Shown here in pieces: positions 45,635 through 56,900 of a stretch of DNA of 64,000 nt (position 1 is its first letter; each line of letters opens with the position of its first letter). The stretch is from Perognathus longimembris pacificus (lineage: Eukaryota; Chordata; Mammalia; Rodentia; Heteromyidae). A program made the position numbers and the translations under genes. The stretch spans positions 10,289,297 to 10,353,296 of the forward strand of contig NC_063180.1 of assembly GCF_023159225.1 (NCBI RefSeq), given 5' to 3'. The notes beneath the pieces are model-generated. The model was not told the DNA's origin and searched no databases. It saw only the letters and a program-made list of their open reading frames with translations.

Positions 45635-45851
45635 GGGCTGGGAATATGGCCTAGTGGCAAGAGTGCTTGCCTCGTATACATGAGGTCCTGGGTTCGATTT
45701 CTCAGCACCACATATACAGAAAATGGCCAGAAGTGGCACTGTGGCTCAAGTGGCAGAGTGCTAGCCTTGAGCAAAAAAGAAGCCAGGGACAGTGCTCAGG
45801 CCCTAAGTTCACGGCCCAGTTCTGGCCAAAAATAAAAAAATAAAAAATAAA
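45635..45851 (+). mobile_element. IDL-Geo SINE inserted in an L1 A-tail
   Basis: Complete element. Target duplication AAAAAGGAAAGAAA at 45621-45634 and 45852-45865, although the A/G-rich site makes exact limits ambiguous. Tail is A-rich with T interruptions. Confidence 0.93.
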
Positions 45852-46039
45852 AAAAAGGAAAGAAAATCCAGCCTTATAACATCCTCAATTAGACAAAAAT
45901 AATATAAATATCAACTATCAAGTTGAAAATAGAGAATTTTTATTTGATATTTCAATATATATTTTAAACACATGCATATGTTATTTCATTAAAAAGTTAC
46001 TTTGAAAATAATGGTAAGAAAAGTAATTTCGGAAAAAGT

Positions 46040-46175
46040 AGAGTACAGCAGATAGAGCAGGGTATTTGTGGCCTGAATGACTTGGGATTAAAATCCTAAA
46101 CTATCACCTTCTACTATCTTAGTGGCTTAGGTTATGTTATTTTTTTCCTAAAATTTTCCAACTGTAAAAGAATAT
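46040..46175 (+). mobile_element. MIR
   Basis: GTACAGCAGATAGAGCAG, GGCCTGAATGACTTGGGATT, AAAATCCTAAACTATCACC, AGTGGCTTAGGTTATGTTAT and AACTGTAAAAG follow the MIR order (tRNA part, core, TGTAAAATGG part). Confidence 0.65.
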
Positions 46176-47434
46176 GTGTATTCAAAAAATTATTATAGAA
46201 CTTAGAAAGAATATATAAAATTGAACAAACGTAAAAAAAACTAACACACAATAGACTTTCAAAATATTATAATAATAAATCACAAGGAAAATGATTTCTC
46301 ATTTGGTATAATTTTATATAAGATATTATATAAGATTAACATAAAAAGAAAAACTTAATGAGATTTCTCATAAGCAATTTGAACATTTTATTCATCTCTA
46401 GCTAAATTCAAAAGTACATTGGTCTTATTGTTTTCCCGGGTACTAAATGAATATATATCACTGCATTACATGAGAAAAACAATTTATCACAAGTCAGCCC
46501 TAAGTAATTTCAGTTGGAAGGAAAAATATTACATTGCAAGCAAATATAATTACATCTTTTCTTCTAAAAAAGCAAAGTTCTATACTAGCATTATTGACAA
46601 AGTCATTATGGAAAAGTAAGAGAAAATTAAAGGTGCTTTTTAAAATTCTACTCCTTTTTTCTGCTTTTAAGTTCTCAAAGGAGAAAAATGAAATTTCTTT
46701 TCACTTTATATCCACAGTCTGAAAGACATCTAAATTTTTTCTTCTTCTTCTTAAAGCACTCATATAGTTGTACTTATAGCAATCAAACTCTGAAAAAATT
46801 TTATCTGTCTCACATCATGTATTATAGTAGATTTAATCAAATCTATGAAAAATGAAAATCATTGTCTATGATTATCATTTTTATTAAGACCTAATCCACT
46901 ACAATTCCCCCACTCCAATAAAAACAAATCCATGAAATGAGTCAGTGGATATGTTAAACAATTAAAATCTATCATTTAAAATTCAAGATTGTTATTCATT
47001 AGATTCAACAGCCATATTAAAGTTTAATATAATCATAAAGCACAATATAGGGAAGTATCTATATACATTATTTACTAAAAATGAGTGCTTAATGTATGAA
47101 ATTTTATATACCCACTTGACGTTCTACTGTTGAAACTAAATAACAATTTATAAGACACAATTTTCTGGAATGAGATCCTAGAAACAATTGATGAATATGA
47201 GCAATAAACATTAATGTAATAAGTGAACTCACTTATTAGTTTATTTAATCTCAAATTCATTAATGCTAGTGCTAGTCACTGAAGATAATGTGCATGTGAA
47301 CTGCTTTAATGTTCAAACCTCCTAGTAGAGAACAAATGTTGGAGGTGGGCTAATAGATAAGGAAGAGGTTTTAAAGGGTTGTCAATGGGATTAGACTATT
47401 CTTACACACTGTTTATCCAAAAGGTAGCATGTGA

Positions 47435-47437
<3 letters not shown>
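46176..47437. other. anonymous, very AT-rich sequence
   Basis: Frames 46419-46619, 46534-46722 and 47075-47260 (-) show no domain. Confidence 0.45.

Positions 47438-47483
<46 letters not shown>
47438..47483. repeat. (AT)n microsatellite
   Basis: About 23 AT units, palindromic. Confidence 0.97.
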
Positions 47484-47486
<3 letters not shown>

Positions 47487-47724
47487 AAATATATTCTTTC
47501 ATTTGTAAGTAGTTCCAATGTATTTTCTATAATCACTTAAATTATAGTTGCCTTTTGATTAAGTAACTTTACCTACACATGGATATTATCTTAATGTAAA
47601 CAAAAGTCACAAACTTACAAAGGTCACCAAAATTCTTAGGTGTTTGGTGATGAGGTGAAATATACTGACAATTATTCTTAAAGAATCGCACAGCGAAACA
47701 AAACAGCTCCTGTTCAACCTAAAG

Positions 47725-48385
47725 TGTGGAATTGACCCAGATGCCCCTCAGAAGATGAATGGATCGATAAATTGTGGTATATATACACAATGTAATTCTG
47801 TGCTTCTGTCAGAAAAATTGACATTGCCCCATTCATAAGTGAACGGAAAGATTTAAAAAAAAATACTAAATGAAGTGATCCAGTCCCATAGAAACATAAA
47901 CTGTATGTTTTCCCTCATTGGGAATAATTAGTGCATGTGTAAGTTACTCCTAGCAGATCACAACAGCTCAATAGCTATATATAGATGATCAAGTAAGATA
48001 CTACATGAAATGAACTCCAATGTATGGAAACAAGCGCTTCATGGTTGTTGTTATTTTAACATACTATGTGAAGTTATTTCATTTTTCTTTTATCTCCCCT
48101 ATGCTTTATCCCCCGTTGCTACTGTATTTGATTTTGGTTTTCTGGGTATTGTATATGTGTTTGTCTGAATTAGGGAAGCAAAGGGGAACATCAAAATGAT
48201 GAGGCAAAGGGTAAAACGTGAACCAATGCAACAGCAATACTTATAAGATAATATGTTGTAAATTAACTGTACAACTCAAGAGGACAGAGGGTGGGGAGGA
48301 GGGAAGATGTAAGAAAATGAGTTTGAAAAGAAACATATTTAACTGTAACTCCTTGACAATAAAAATTTAAAATAAAATAAAATAA
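47725..48385 (+). mobile_element. 5'-truncated L1: ORF2 tail remnant and 3' UTR
   Basis: GACCCAGATGCCCCTCAGAA, GGTATATATACACAATG, TCAGAAAAATTGACATTGCC (ORF2 end region), then ACTGTATGTTTTCCCTCATT, TCAATAGCTATATATAG, a G-rich tract at 48287-48305, ACTCCTTGACAATAAA and an AAAAT-type tail. Confidence 0.88.
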
Positions 48386-48954
48386 ATTCATAAATTATAT
48401 TTTTGTCTTTGTATCACACAAGCTACTGAAAAACAAAATCATTTTTTCCATGCATAGAGATACTAAAATGTTAAAAATATTTATGACCAAAGTGTTTATT
48501 GTATTCAATATACACTGTGGGAAAAAAAAACAATGTGTAAATTGGGGGTAGGGGCATGAGGAAAAGATCAGGAGAATGATGGAAGTGATGTTATTGTCAA
48601 AAAGCATTGTACTGATAACATGACTTACAGAATAATAACTTCTTTACAAACTGCCTAAAATAATAAAATTAAGAAATAATCAAGGCAAATAGACAACTGT
48701 GCCTGTCCCCAGTCTATGTTGAAGAAGTAAGGGTTAAGGAAATGCACAGGTCTTCTTAGATCCCCAGCATACTAGTTAATGAAACTGCGTTCATATGTGG
48801 ATTTGTTCTGTTGTCCTGCAGGAGTAATTTGGTGAGGGAAATATGTTCATTTACATTTAGCACAAGATTTTAAAGTTGTATTGGGAGTCAGTCTGAAAAA
48901 TGATCCCTAATGGTCCCACTGTCCCTGGCATTGACATTCTTTTTGTTTTTGTTT
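48386..48954. other. anonymous sequence
   Basis: The minus frame 48395-48607 shows no domain. Confidence 0.4.
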
Positions 48955-49066
48955 GTGTTGTTTGAGCTCAGGGCCTGAGTACTGTCTACCACGTGGAGCC
49001 CATAGCACCACTTCCTGTTTCCTGATCTTTACAGGTGTGAGCCCTCAGTGCCTGGCTGTTACTCTT
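48955..49066 (-). mobile_element. composite SINE, antisense, internally deleted
   Basis: GAGCTCAGGGCCTGAGTACT, AGCACCACTTCCTG, then directly TTTACAGGTGTGAGCCCTCA and GTGCCTGGC. The middle, including most of the 7SL arm, is missing. Confidence 0.7.
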
Positions 49067-49739
49067 ATATCTCTTTCCCATAGTTTCATGTTTGGTTTGT
49101 GAAATCAAGTTAAATTATACGACTGCAGTTTCTGCCATGAGAGCACAGGATCTCATTCTTTTTGAACGAGTAACATAGAAGACATAATTCTATGAGGGCA
49201 CAATGAAGGTCTAAGGGGGTAAACAGTGAGTGAGAAAGAAATAAGTAACAACACCCATGTCCTAAGCAAATCTTTCAGATATATTTTTGACTTCAAATAT
49301 TTGTAGTCCTATCCAAATGCTTGATTGAAATCTCATGAGTGAAAATGACATGTTAAGATAAACCTACATTCTTGCCCCTGAGAATGGTGAGAAAATGTTT
49401 GATATTTAAGTTGATCAGCATGGGGGTAAGTTAGTCAACTTTGGTCACACTGCAACAGATAAGTGATACATAACTAAACCTTACTATTTCCATAATGATT
49501 TCAAGTCTTTCCAGCTGGATTTCTAGAATATAATGAACAATGTAATGCCACACTTTATTATCCATGGATTTTATTCATCGTAAGTCAACTTCACTAAAAA
49601 AAAAAAAAAACAGAACTCGGTACCAGGGGTTCATGCATGAGAATATATACACACAAACATATGTGTATAGACACATGCAGACATAGATTTTCCTATATCA
49701 ATTGAATACACACACATACACACAAAAAATAAGAAATGC
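49067..49739. other. anonymous sequence
   Basis: Short CA-rich repeats near 49645-49730 and an A-run near 49597-49610. No gene. Confidence 0.4.
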
Positions 49740-50455
49740 TAGTAAGGATGAAGGGGAAAATGAACTCTATTATACTCTTGGTAGGAATATAAACTAGTAC
49801 AACTACTCTGGAAAGCAGTCAAGATTTCTGACAAAACTAAACACAGAAGTGCAATAAGAGGAAGTGACATCACTCTTGGGCACCTACCCAGAGGATTACA
49901 AGTCAGGATATGGGAAAGACACCTACAAATATATGTTCATCACTACACTACTCACAATCACTAAATTATGGAGATAACGCAGATGGAAAAAAATGAATAA
50001 ATCAAGAAAAGGTGGTACATAAATACAAAAAATTTTACTCATCCATTCGAAAGAATATAATGTCATTTACAAGAAAATGGACCAAGAAAAAATTATGCTA
50101 AGTAAATGAAGCCAGATTTGGAGAGATAAACAGTACATGTCTTCTCTCATGTGAAAGGGAGATTTAAAATACAAATATGCATGATAACATTTACAGAGCT
50201 CAGTGCATTTATTTTATTTACAAACAAACTGACTAAAGATGGAAAGCAGGAGAGGAATACAAAGGTTTGATTCTCTGAAGAACTAATGCACTATTTATCA
50301 ATATGAATATCAGAAAATATATAAACAGGTTTTGAGGGAGAAAGCAAAAGCAAGGTGTATGAATGGAAGAATAATGGTTGAGCAAATGCTGTCACTATAT
50401 TCATAGCTTGACTTAATTGCAACCCCTTTGCAAAACTATTTATTATTAAATAAAC
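49740..50455 (+). mobile_element. L1 of a different, probably older lineage: ORF2 tail and 3' UTR
   Basis: CTTGGTAGGAATATAAACTA, CTCTGGAAAGCAGTCAAGAT, TGGGCACCTACCCAGAGGAT, GGTGGTACATAAATACA and TTATGCTAAGTAAATGAAGC are ORF2 C-terminal landmarks. The 3' UTR then lacks the polypurine tract and terminal motif common elsewhere in the window, ending instead in ATTATTAAATAAAC. Confidence 0.8.
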
Positions 50456-50590
50456 TAGGCAACAGTGGATTATGCCTATAATCATAGCAAATTATACACA
50501 CAGTATATACACATCATATGTGATATATATGTGCATATTTGCATATACATACAACTATGTATCATATATTTTATATATGTATATATAAAA
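50456..50590 (+). repeat. 7SL-like fragment followed by TA/CA-rich repeat
   Basis: AGGCAACAGTGGATTATGCC with TATAATCATAGC (50458-50490) is a tiny left-arm remnant. TA/CA/TG repeats follow. Confidence 0.6.
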
Positions 50591-51476
50591 TTGATGAGAG
50601 ACTTAGTAGTATATTGCTTAAAGAAAGACTCAAATATTTTAAGAAAAAGTGCTCTTCATCAGGAAATTATCAGAGTAATTAAAATTGGAACTATAAGTTG
50701 ATACCACTACCTTCCAGGTACAATGACTATTATCAAACAGCCAGAAGACTTTGAATAATATTTGAATATTTCCAAAATGTACCATGATTAGTTATTGCCT
50801 AGCATCACCAATCAATTGAAGTGACATTTTGAGTAGTAGTACTGCCAAGATATTCTCCTATACAATGCATTGATTAAGTTTATTCTTCCTTGGTCATGTG
50901 TGGATTGAAAAAAACTTATTTCCTTAGTACCTTTTAGGAAGTACAATTTCCCTATTCTTCTCACAAATCCCAGCAGCTAATCACTCCCTCACATTTTGTT
51001 CCAACTGTCTCTATCTAAAGCTAATTGCTCTCAGAATCAGGTGGTGTTTTAATTCTCTTTCTTCTGTCTAGTGGTTCTTAGTTTTTAGTATGTGCATGTG
51101 TTCCGTATTCTACAAAACATATTTTGAGATGCTTATATGAACACTCATATTTTAAAACTGGGATCAGGGACTAAACTATTAAAGAACATCCATGCTGTTT
51201 GTCATATTTTCTAGTTAATTGCTACTTATTAATAGGTACTGAAAATTATTGTCTCCACATTAATACAGACTGCTAAAAAATTAAACAACAGAAGAAATGT
51301 TGGATGAAATATTAATTGGCCCTTTCTCAAAAATATATTTGCAAGAAAATACAAATTGAAGGACAACAAGAAATAGAGGTAAAACAATAGATCGCAGTGT
51401 CCTGCGCCAGCCACCCTGACATGTCATAACTGAAGTGTTTGGAAAGACAATTTCTGAAATAGAAGTGCTAGTATTA
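50591..51476. other. anonymous sequence
   Basis: Nothing recognised. Confidence 0.4.
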
Positions 51477-51477
51477 A

Positions 51478-51510
<33 letters not shown>
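51477..51510 (+). repeat. (AAT)n microsatellite
   Basis: About 11 AAT units. Confidence 0.95.
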
Positions 51511-51511
<1 letters not shown>

Positions 51512-51727
51512 GCTCTATACTAGCATAAATGTACCTGTACAGGTTCTTCTTTGATGACAGAAATCTGTATAATTTTGTCTTTCAGCCAACTACAATCTAT
51601 GTTAAATAGTTCTTACTCAATACTCTTGGCCAACCCTTATCTAGAAATGAAATATCCTTCCTCTTTTGGTCTAACAACAAAACAGAAAAGAAAACTGAAT
51701 TGGAATTCTTCAAAAAGCAGTAGGAAG

Positions 51728-51869
51728 GGGCTGGGAATATGGCCTAGTGGCAAGAGTGCTTGCCTCCTACACATGAAGCTCTTGGCAGAGTGCTAGCCTT
51801 GGGCGGGAAGAAGCCAGGGACAGTGCTCAGGCCCTGAGTCCAAGGCCCAGGACTGGCCAAAAAAAAAAA
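51728..51869 (+). mobile_element. IDL-Geo SINE with internal deletion, young
   Basis: The left arm runs to about CATGAAGCTC and then joins TTGGCAGAGTGCTAGCC of the right arm, losing about 75 bp (B box of the ID arm and start of the right arm). Target duplication AAAAAGCAGTAGGAAG, 16 bp, at 51712-51727 and 51870-51885. It carries the GCGGGAAGAAGCC variant. The clean duplication shows it inserted as one piece, so either the source RNA was already deleted or the deletion arose during insertion. Confidence 0.94.
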
Positions 51870-51885
51870 AAAAAGCAGTAGGAAG

Positions 51886-52711
51886 ACTAATCTAACTACA
51901 GATCCTGGGGCCAAAACAGATGTCAGACAAATAAGAACAATGGTGATGATATATAACCCCTGAGTCAGTCTAACTACATTTCTCAGCAGTAGAAAGAATG
52001 TCAGTTAACATGTAGGATATAAGGGTAGTAAAATACTCTGAAGTTTTATTTTAACATACAGTAGAAAATCTTTTGCTGGTTTTGGTTATGAAATTGGTCA
52101 TTTGTTTTGTATAGCCAATGGACAAAATAGCAAAGAGGATTTCAGCCATAATTAACATACTTGATTTCTTCCTCAGTTCACGTGATAATTCTAAGAGACA
52201 CTGCTCACCTTCTTATAGAGGGTGTGTGTGTGTGTATGTGTGTGTGTGTGTTTGTGTGTATGTATGTGTGTATATGTGTTGTTTTTGAGATTGTGAATTA
52301 TAAAGTATTTGTCCAGCTTCATTCTACTTTCTGGGAAAGTCTGCTAAACTTATGCATAGCTTGGTTCTGTTATATCCCCTAATATAACCAACTACAATAC
52401 ATTGGTAAATTTCATAATGTTACTTTACATTACAACCATCTTCTTTCCATTGTTTACTATCAAATTGTAGATAATGTGATTAAAGGAAATAAATCTCCTT
52501 TATATGTGAATGCTTATATAGAAACTCATGGCCTTCACAGCTGGCTATTTTCAATTACACAAACAATATATTAGCAGATGTTGGGCAGTATTGTAAGACA
52601 TCTAAATAAGAAGGATCATTTAACCTAAAGGCATGGGTTGCTCACCATAATTCAAATGCTGTGAAAAAACTTTTTGATATATACCAGGCATCTGAATACT
52701 ATAAATATTTA
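51886..52711. other. anonymous sequence with (GT)n at about 52221-52279
   Basis: The frame 52161-52382 is the GT repeat and its flanks. Confidence 0.5.
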
Positions 52712-52906
52712 AATTCAGGTGCTAGTGGTTTACTCCTGTAATCATAGTTATTCAGAAAGATGAGAACTGAGGAACGCAGGGTTGAAGACATACCAAGTAG
52801 AAAGTCCATGAGACTCTTATCTCCAATTTAATAGAAGCCTATCACAGGGCAGACCACCTGCTAAGCAAGTATGAGACCCTCAGTTCAAATCCCAGTATTG
52901 ACAAAA
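52712..52906 (+). mobile_element. composite SINE, 7SL-like arm plus ID-like arm, diverged
   Basis: TCAGGTGCTAGTGGTTTACT, CCTGTAATCATAGTTATTC, ATGAGACTCTTATCTCCAAT, then CTAAGCAAGTATGAGACCCT and CAGTTCAAATCCCAGTATTG. The right arm looks closer to ID than to the usual composite right arm. Confidence 0.72.
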
Positions 52907-53076
52907 ATGGCAAACAAGCAGGAACATTTAATTTTTGGTGTTAAGTACATGCTGATGAAAGAGAATATTCTAATAAACTCAGATGATAGGCATTTTCATT
53001 CTTCTGAATTTTATCTTTGTTACATAAGACATTCAAAACAGCTGTGTGTATTTGCTGAAAATAAAGGAGACTATTG

Positions 53077-53691
53077 CTCCTCAGGCCTGTTCTATTCCAT
53101 TGAAAGGACTTGGAAAAAGGTCATACTAAGTAAGCCAGGTCAAAGAAACATAGACTCTATGGGTTCCCTCACTGAGAATAATTAGTACAGTCTAGGATAG
53201 TCCTAGCAGAAGATCACAATAGCTCAATAGCTATGTCCACATGAACACATAATATGATGCTAAGTTAAACGAGCTCCAAGTTATGGAAACAAGTGGTATA
53301 TCACTGTTGTTGTTATTTTCAACATACCATATGAAATTATAGCCTTTTTCTTTTGTATTTCTTTCCTGTGGTTTTACTCTTGATATCACTGTAACTGATT
53401 TTAGTACCCTGGATACTGTATATATGTGTATTAGAAGTAGGGAAGGGAAAGAGAATACAAAAATTGAGAGACAAAGGATAAAAAGACAAACCAATGCAAC
53501 AGTGATACGTAAAAAACTGTATGGTGTAAAACAACCGTACAACTTATGGCAAGAGAGAGAAATAAGGAGGAGGGAACCTGGGGAAAATGAGGGATGAGGT
53601 AACAAGTTGGATAAGACACGTACTCACTGCCTTATGTATGAAATTGTAACCACTCTGTACATCAGTTTGATAATAAAGAAATGAAAAATAA
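53077..53691 (+). mobile_element. 5'-truncated L1 3' end with 14-bp TSD
   Basis: Clean insertion of about 615 bp. Target duplication AAAGGAGACTATTG at 53063-53076 and 53692-53705. Contains the tail of ORF2 (near 53105-53130), CTATGGGTTCCCTCACTGAG, AGCTCAATAGCTATG, the G/A-rich tract 53545-53590, GTACATCAGTTTGATAATAA and an A-rich tail. Frames at 53231-53619 (-) and 52871-53185 (+) fall in or across it. Confidence 0.94.
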
Positions 53692-53744
53692 AAAGGAGAC
53701 TATTGGGGAATAATGAGTATTCCAAAGTTAGCACCAGGATGCCA

Positions 53745-53875
53745 GAATTGTCATTCAATGGGAAGGAAATCTTTGAGTGTCTTATCTCCAAATAACCAAT
53801 ACAAAGCTGGAAGTAGAAGTGGGAATCAAGTGGTAGAACACCAGTCATGAGCAAAAGGCCAACTGAAAAAGTATC
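53745..53875 (+). mobile_element. composite 7SL-tRNA SINE, partial
   Basis: GTGTCTTATCTCCAAATAAC, AGCTGGAAGTAGAAGTGG, AATCAAGTGGTAGAACACCA, GTCATGAGCAAAAGGCC. The left arm start is not recognisable. Confidence 0.6.
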
Positions 53876-54142
53876 AGTACATACATACATGCACAACTGC
53901 ACAGTTTATTTCACAGAAACAGTATCTTCATAATAATTTGAAAAAAAAAGTACAAATAAAAATTGGTAAAGCTACCAATAATTGTGCTTCTTTTTGTCTA
54001 ACACTAATATATGAAAAGATTCCAAATAAATTCCATTTAAATACCACTTTTACACCCATGAAGCTTAAAAATTTCTAAATAAACCATGTAATAATAAACA
54101 CAGAACATCCTCAAAAAAGTAGAGCTACTTAAAAGTATGGTG

Positions 54143-54400
54143 TTCCATCAGTATCTGGAGGGGATTGGTTAGAATGATGTCCATAAATAACAAAACCCAC
54201 AGATCTTCAAGTCCTGTACATTCAATGACGCTTATAATGTGTGGTATTCACACATAGTTTGGTTACTGTCTAGATGATTGCAAGTACAACATGTCCCTAG
54301 TACAACATAAATGCTATATGAACAAATGGTACACAGTTTTATTTAGGGAAAAATGATAAATGATAGTACATTTATTATAAATGTAATTTTCCTATGTTCA
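54143..54400 (+). mobile_element. MER2-like (Tigger-related) DNA transposon remnant
   Basis: Ordered similarity to MER2: CAGTATCTGGAGGGGATTGG, CCACAGATCTTCAAGTCCTG, ATAATGTGTGGTATTCACA, ACATAAATGCTATATGAAC, TTTTATTTAGGGAAAAATG. Nonautonomous, ancient. Confidence 0.7.
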
Positions 54401-54708
54401 GCTCATGATGTGTTGAATATGAATTCAGAACTGGAGGATGGGCAATTTCTATTGCATAATTATAAGGTTCTTCTAATGGTTGAAAAGAGCCCAAAATAAA
54501 TCCCACAACATAAGAAGATTAATTTAGCATGACCAAAAAAAAAATGTGAAGGTTGGCTCAACATTCAAAATTCTATCACTGTAATTCACCACAGAGACTT
54601 AATATACAAAAAAATGTAAACATCAATAAATGCAGAGAAAGGAAGGAGACTTTCTTAACTTGACATAGGATATCTATGAAAACCCTATAATCAATATGAT
54701 ATTGAAAT

Positions 54709-54908
54709 GGGGCTGGGGATATGGCCTAGTGGCAAGAGTGCTTGCCTTATATACATGAGGCCTTGGGTTCAATTCCCCAGCACCACATATATAGAAAATG
54801 GCCAGAAGTGGTGCCGTGGCTCAAGTGACAGAGTGCTAGCCTTGAGCAAAAGGAAGCCAGGGACAGTGCTCAGGCCCTGAGTTCAAGCCCCAGGACTGGC
54901 AAAAAAAA
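54709..54908 (+). mobile_element. IDL-Geo-type dimeric SINE, TSD about 11 bp
   Basis: Complete two arms (TATACATGAGGCC, GGTTCAATTCCCC, GGCCAGAAGTGG, CCTGAGTTCAAGCCCCAGGA). Target duplication ATGATATTGAA at 54696-54706 and 54909-54919. Its right-arm B box GAGTTCAAGCCCC matches the older composite form better than most IDL-Geo copies here. Confidence 0.95.
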
Positions 54909-54919
54909 ATGATATTGAA

Positions 54920-55261
54920 TGTTAAATTAATAAATGTTTTCTTCTATTGTTTTCTTCCCCAATATCAAGTTAAGAAGAGATTTTATGTTGTATTTTTCAA
55001 AATTCAAACTCTCTCAATCTATAGTAAATCAAACTTTGCTTAAGATACTAATAAATGACAATGAACTCATTATATGTGTATATAACATATTCAAATTTAA
55101 ATGAACCTTGATATTAATGAAATGCATAAATCAATTAAAAACTACTTCTTAGTAGAGATAGATTTCAAAAACCCAACTGAATAAAAGGAAATTCAAACAT
55201 AAACAATATAAGTGTGTTTATACATAAAGTATAGAGAAATTTAAAATTTACACATACCAAC
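54920..55261. other. anonymous AT-rich sequence
   Basis: Nothing recognised. Confidence 0.4.
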
Positions 55262-55425
55262 TGTACAGGAGGCCAAGATTTGGGTTTCAAAGACAGCACA
55301 GCAGAAGAGTCCATGAGACTCTTATCTCTAAATAATCATCAGAAAGTCAGAAATGGAGCACACTAGCCTTGAGCAAAAAACCAAAGGGTTCAAGTACGAA
55401 AGCACTAGTCTTTTCCATAAACAAC
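55262..55425 (+). mobile_element. composite SINE, partial and diverged
   Basis: CAGGAGGCCAAGATTTGGGT, GTCCATGAGACTCTTATCTC, TAAATAATCATCAGAAAG, CACTAGCCTTGAGCAAAA. Part of the frame 55353-55538. Confidence 0.6.
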
Positions 55426-55499
55426 AACAACAAAAGCCTCATGAAGAGTGTATAGGTCCAGAATTCAAGTCCCAGCAAGCAAAATTACTTCTTAATAAA

Positions 55500-55920
55500 C
55501 TGCTTGGAACAGTGGTGCACCCCTCTCATAGTAGTTAATGTGGAAGAATGTGTTTGGGAGGATCAGGAGGATAGTCCAGCCAACACAGAAAGTCCCCAAG
55601 ACATTGTGCCAATGAAATAAGCTGGAATTGTGGCATTTATGAGAGAAAACCTGTTTAAGAGAGAAAGTATAAAAATAGTGGATCGTTCGTGCTCTCTCTT
55701 TGTCTCTCTCTATATGTATGAATATATATATGTGTGTGTGTATACACACACACACACATATATATATATACACACACATACACACACATCACACATACAC
55801 AGAGGAAAAAATGAGACCCTACCTGAAGAATAAACTGTCCACAAAAGGATCAGGAGATGTGGCTCAGCCTAGTAAGTATGAGGCCCTGAGAACAAATCTC
55901 AGTACAGCCACTCCCCAAAT
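55500..55920 (+). mobile_element. composite SINE whose two arms are separated by an expanded dinucleotide tract
   Basis: 7SL-like arm 55500-55640 (GCTTGGAACAGTGGTGCACC, TGGGAGGATCAGGAGGATAG, CCAGCCAACACAGAAAGTCC); then TA/TG/CA/TA repeats about 55710-55800 with a self-complementary TGTATACA centre; then a tRNA-like arm 55845-55920 (GATGTGGCTCAGCCTAGTAA, GAACAAATCTCAGTAC). The frames 55630-55833, 55700-55963 and 55492-55785 (-) are repeat translations. Confidence 0.55.
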
Positions 55921-56794
55921 TCCCATCTTTATTAAAAGAATTACAACACAAGCCATAGATTGAGAAACACGTATGACATATAAGATTTTGTATAGAATTA
56001 CGTAGTTAAGTTCAGCAAACAATATCTTATCTAACTTATCATTTAAGCAGAAGTAACATCTCGAAGATAAAACTATTTATAGGTATGTTTCAGGAGAAAT
56101 ATCAAACAATTACTTAAAGCTATAGAACTTGCTGAAAAATAAGCACATGTGTTCAGATAAACATTAGATATTCTTAGGTATTGAATGAAGCTCAGAGATA
56201 CTCTGGGAGAAGAAAGAAGACAATGAAAAGAAAGAAGGATGTTTAACACCATGGAAGTATTTATGACCGATCACAGAGAAACTCAGCAACAACTGATGAT
56301 CAGGACAGACCAACAGATTGCATGGCCGAATGAGAAATAGTGAGAGCAGTATGCCTGCGAGAAGGATAAAGAAGATTGAATACTGAAAAAATAGTCTATT
56401 TGCAGCTTTGAAGGCAATGAAAGATACCTATGGGAGGTGCTACTTGTTCGAGAGAAAGGTTCAAGAAGTTTGATTAGAATACAGTGTCAATATGCATGGG
56501 GACAAAATAAAATAATTCTCAACCCATATAACTGACATCAGCCAATACAAATATTAAAAAGAAATTCCCATGAAGAAATTTTGTCAAGTTCAAAATCAAG
56601 TGATGGAACATATTGTTATATATGTAAAAAAAGGACCCATAATATATAAAATTGTCTTTCACTGTTAAGATAAATGATCCAGAAGAAATATGAGTTAAAG
56701 ATATGAGTAGACACAGTGCAGTTAATGCTATGCAGTAAACATAATATTGACAGATATGGAAGTGGCCAGTTTTATGAGAGCAAATTTGTTACTA
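55921..56794. other. anonymous sequence
   Basis: Nothing recognised. Confidence 0.4.
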
Positions 56795-56900
56795 TTTGAT
56801 ATTTGTCCTCAACATTACTCTTATGAGCAAGGTAGTTTTCCTCCTCATTATTCAGCTGGGAAACAAAAGCAAAGAGGGGTAAAATTTTATACACTTGTGA
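56795..56900 (-). mobile_element. MIR, antisense
   Basis: CTCATTATTCAGCTGGGAAA, CAAAAGCAAAGAGGGGTAAA and the flanking CAACATTACTCTTATGAGC follow the antisense MIR 3' and core order. Confidence 0.5.

Noticed and set aside
53231..53605. 124-codon minus frame with hydrophobic segments
   Set aside because: It is the antisense of an L1 3' UTR with a clear TSD. The same type of frame recurs in every copy of that 3' UTR.
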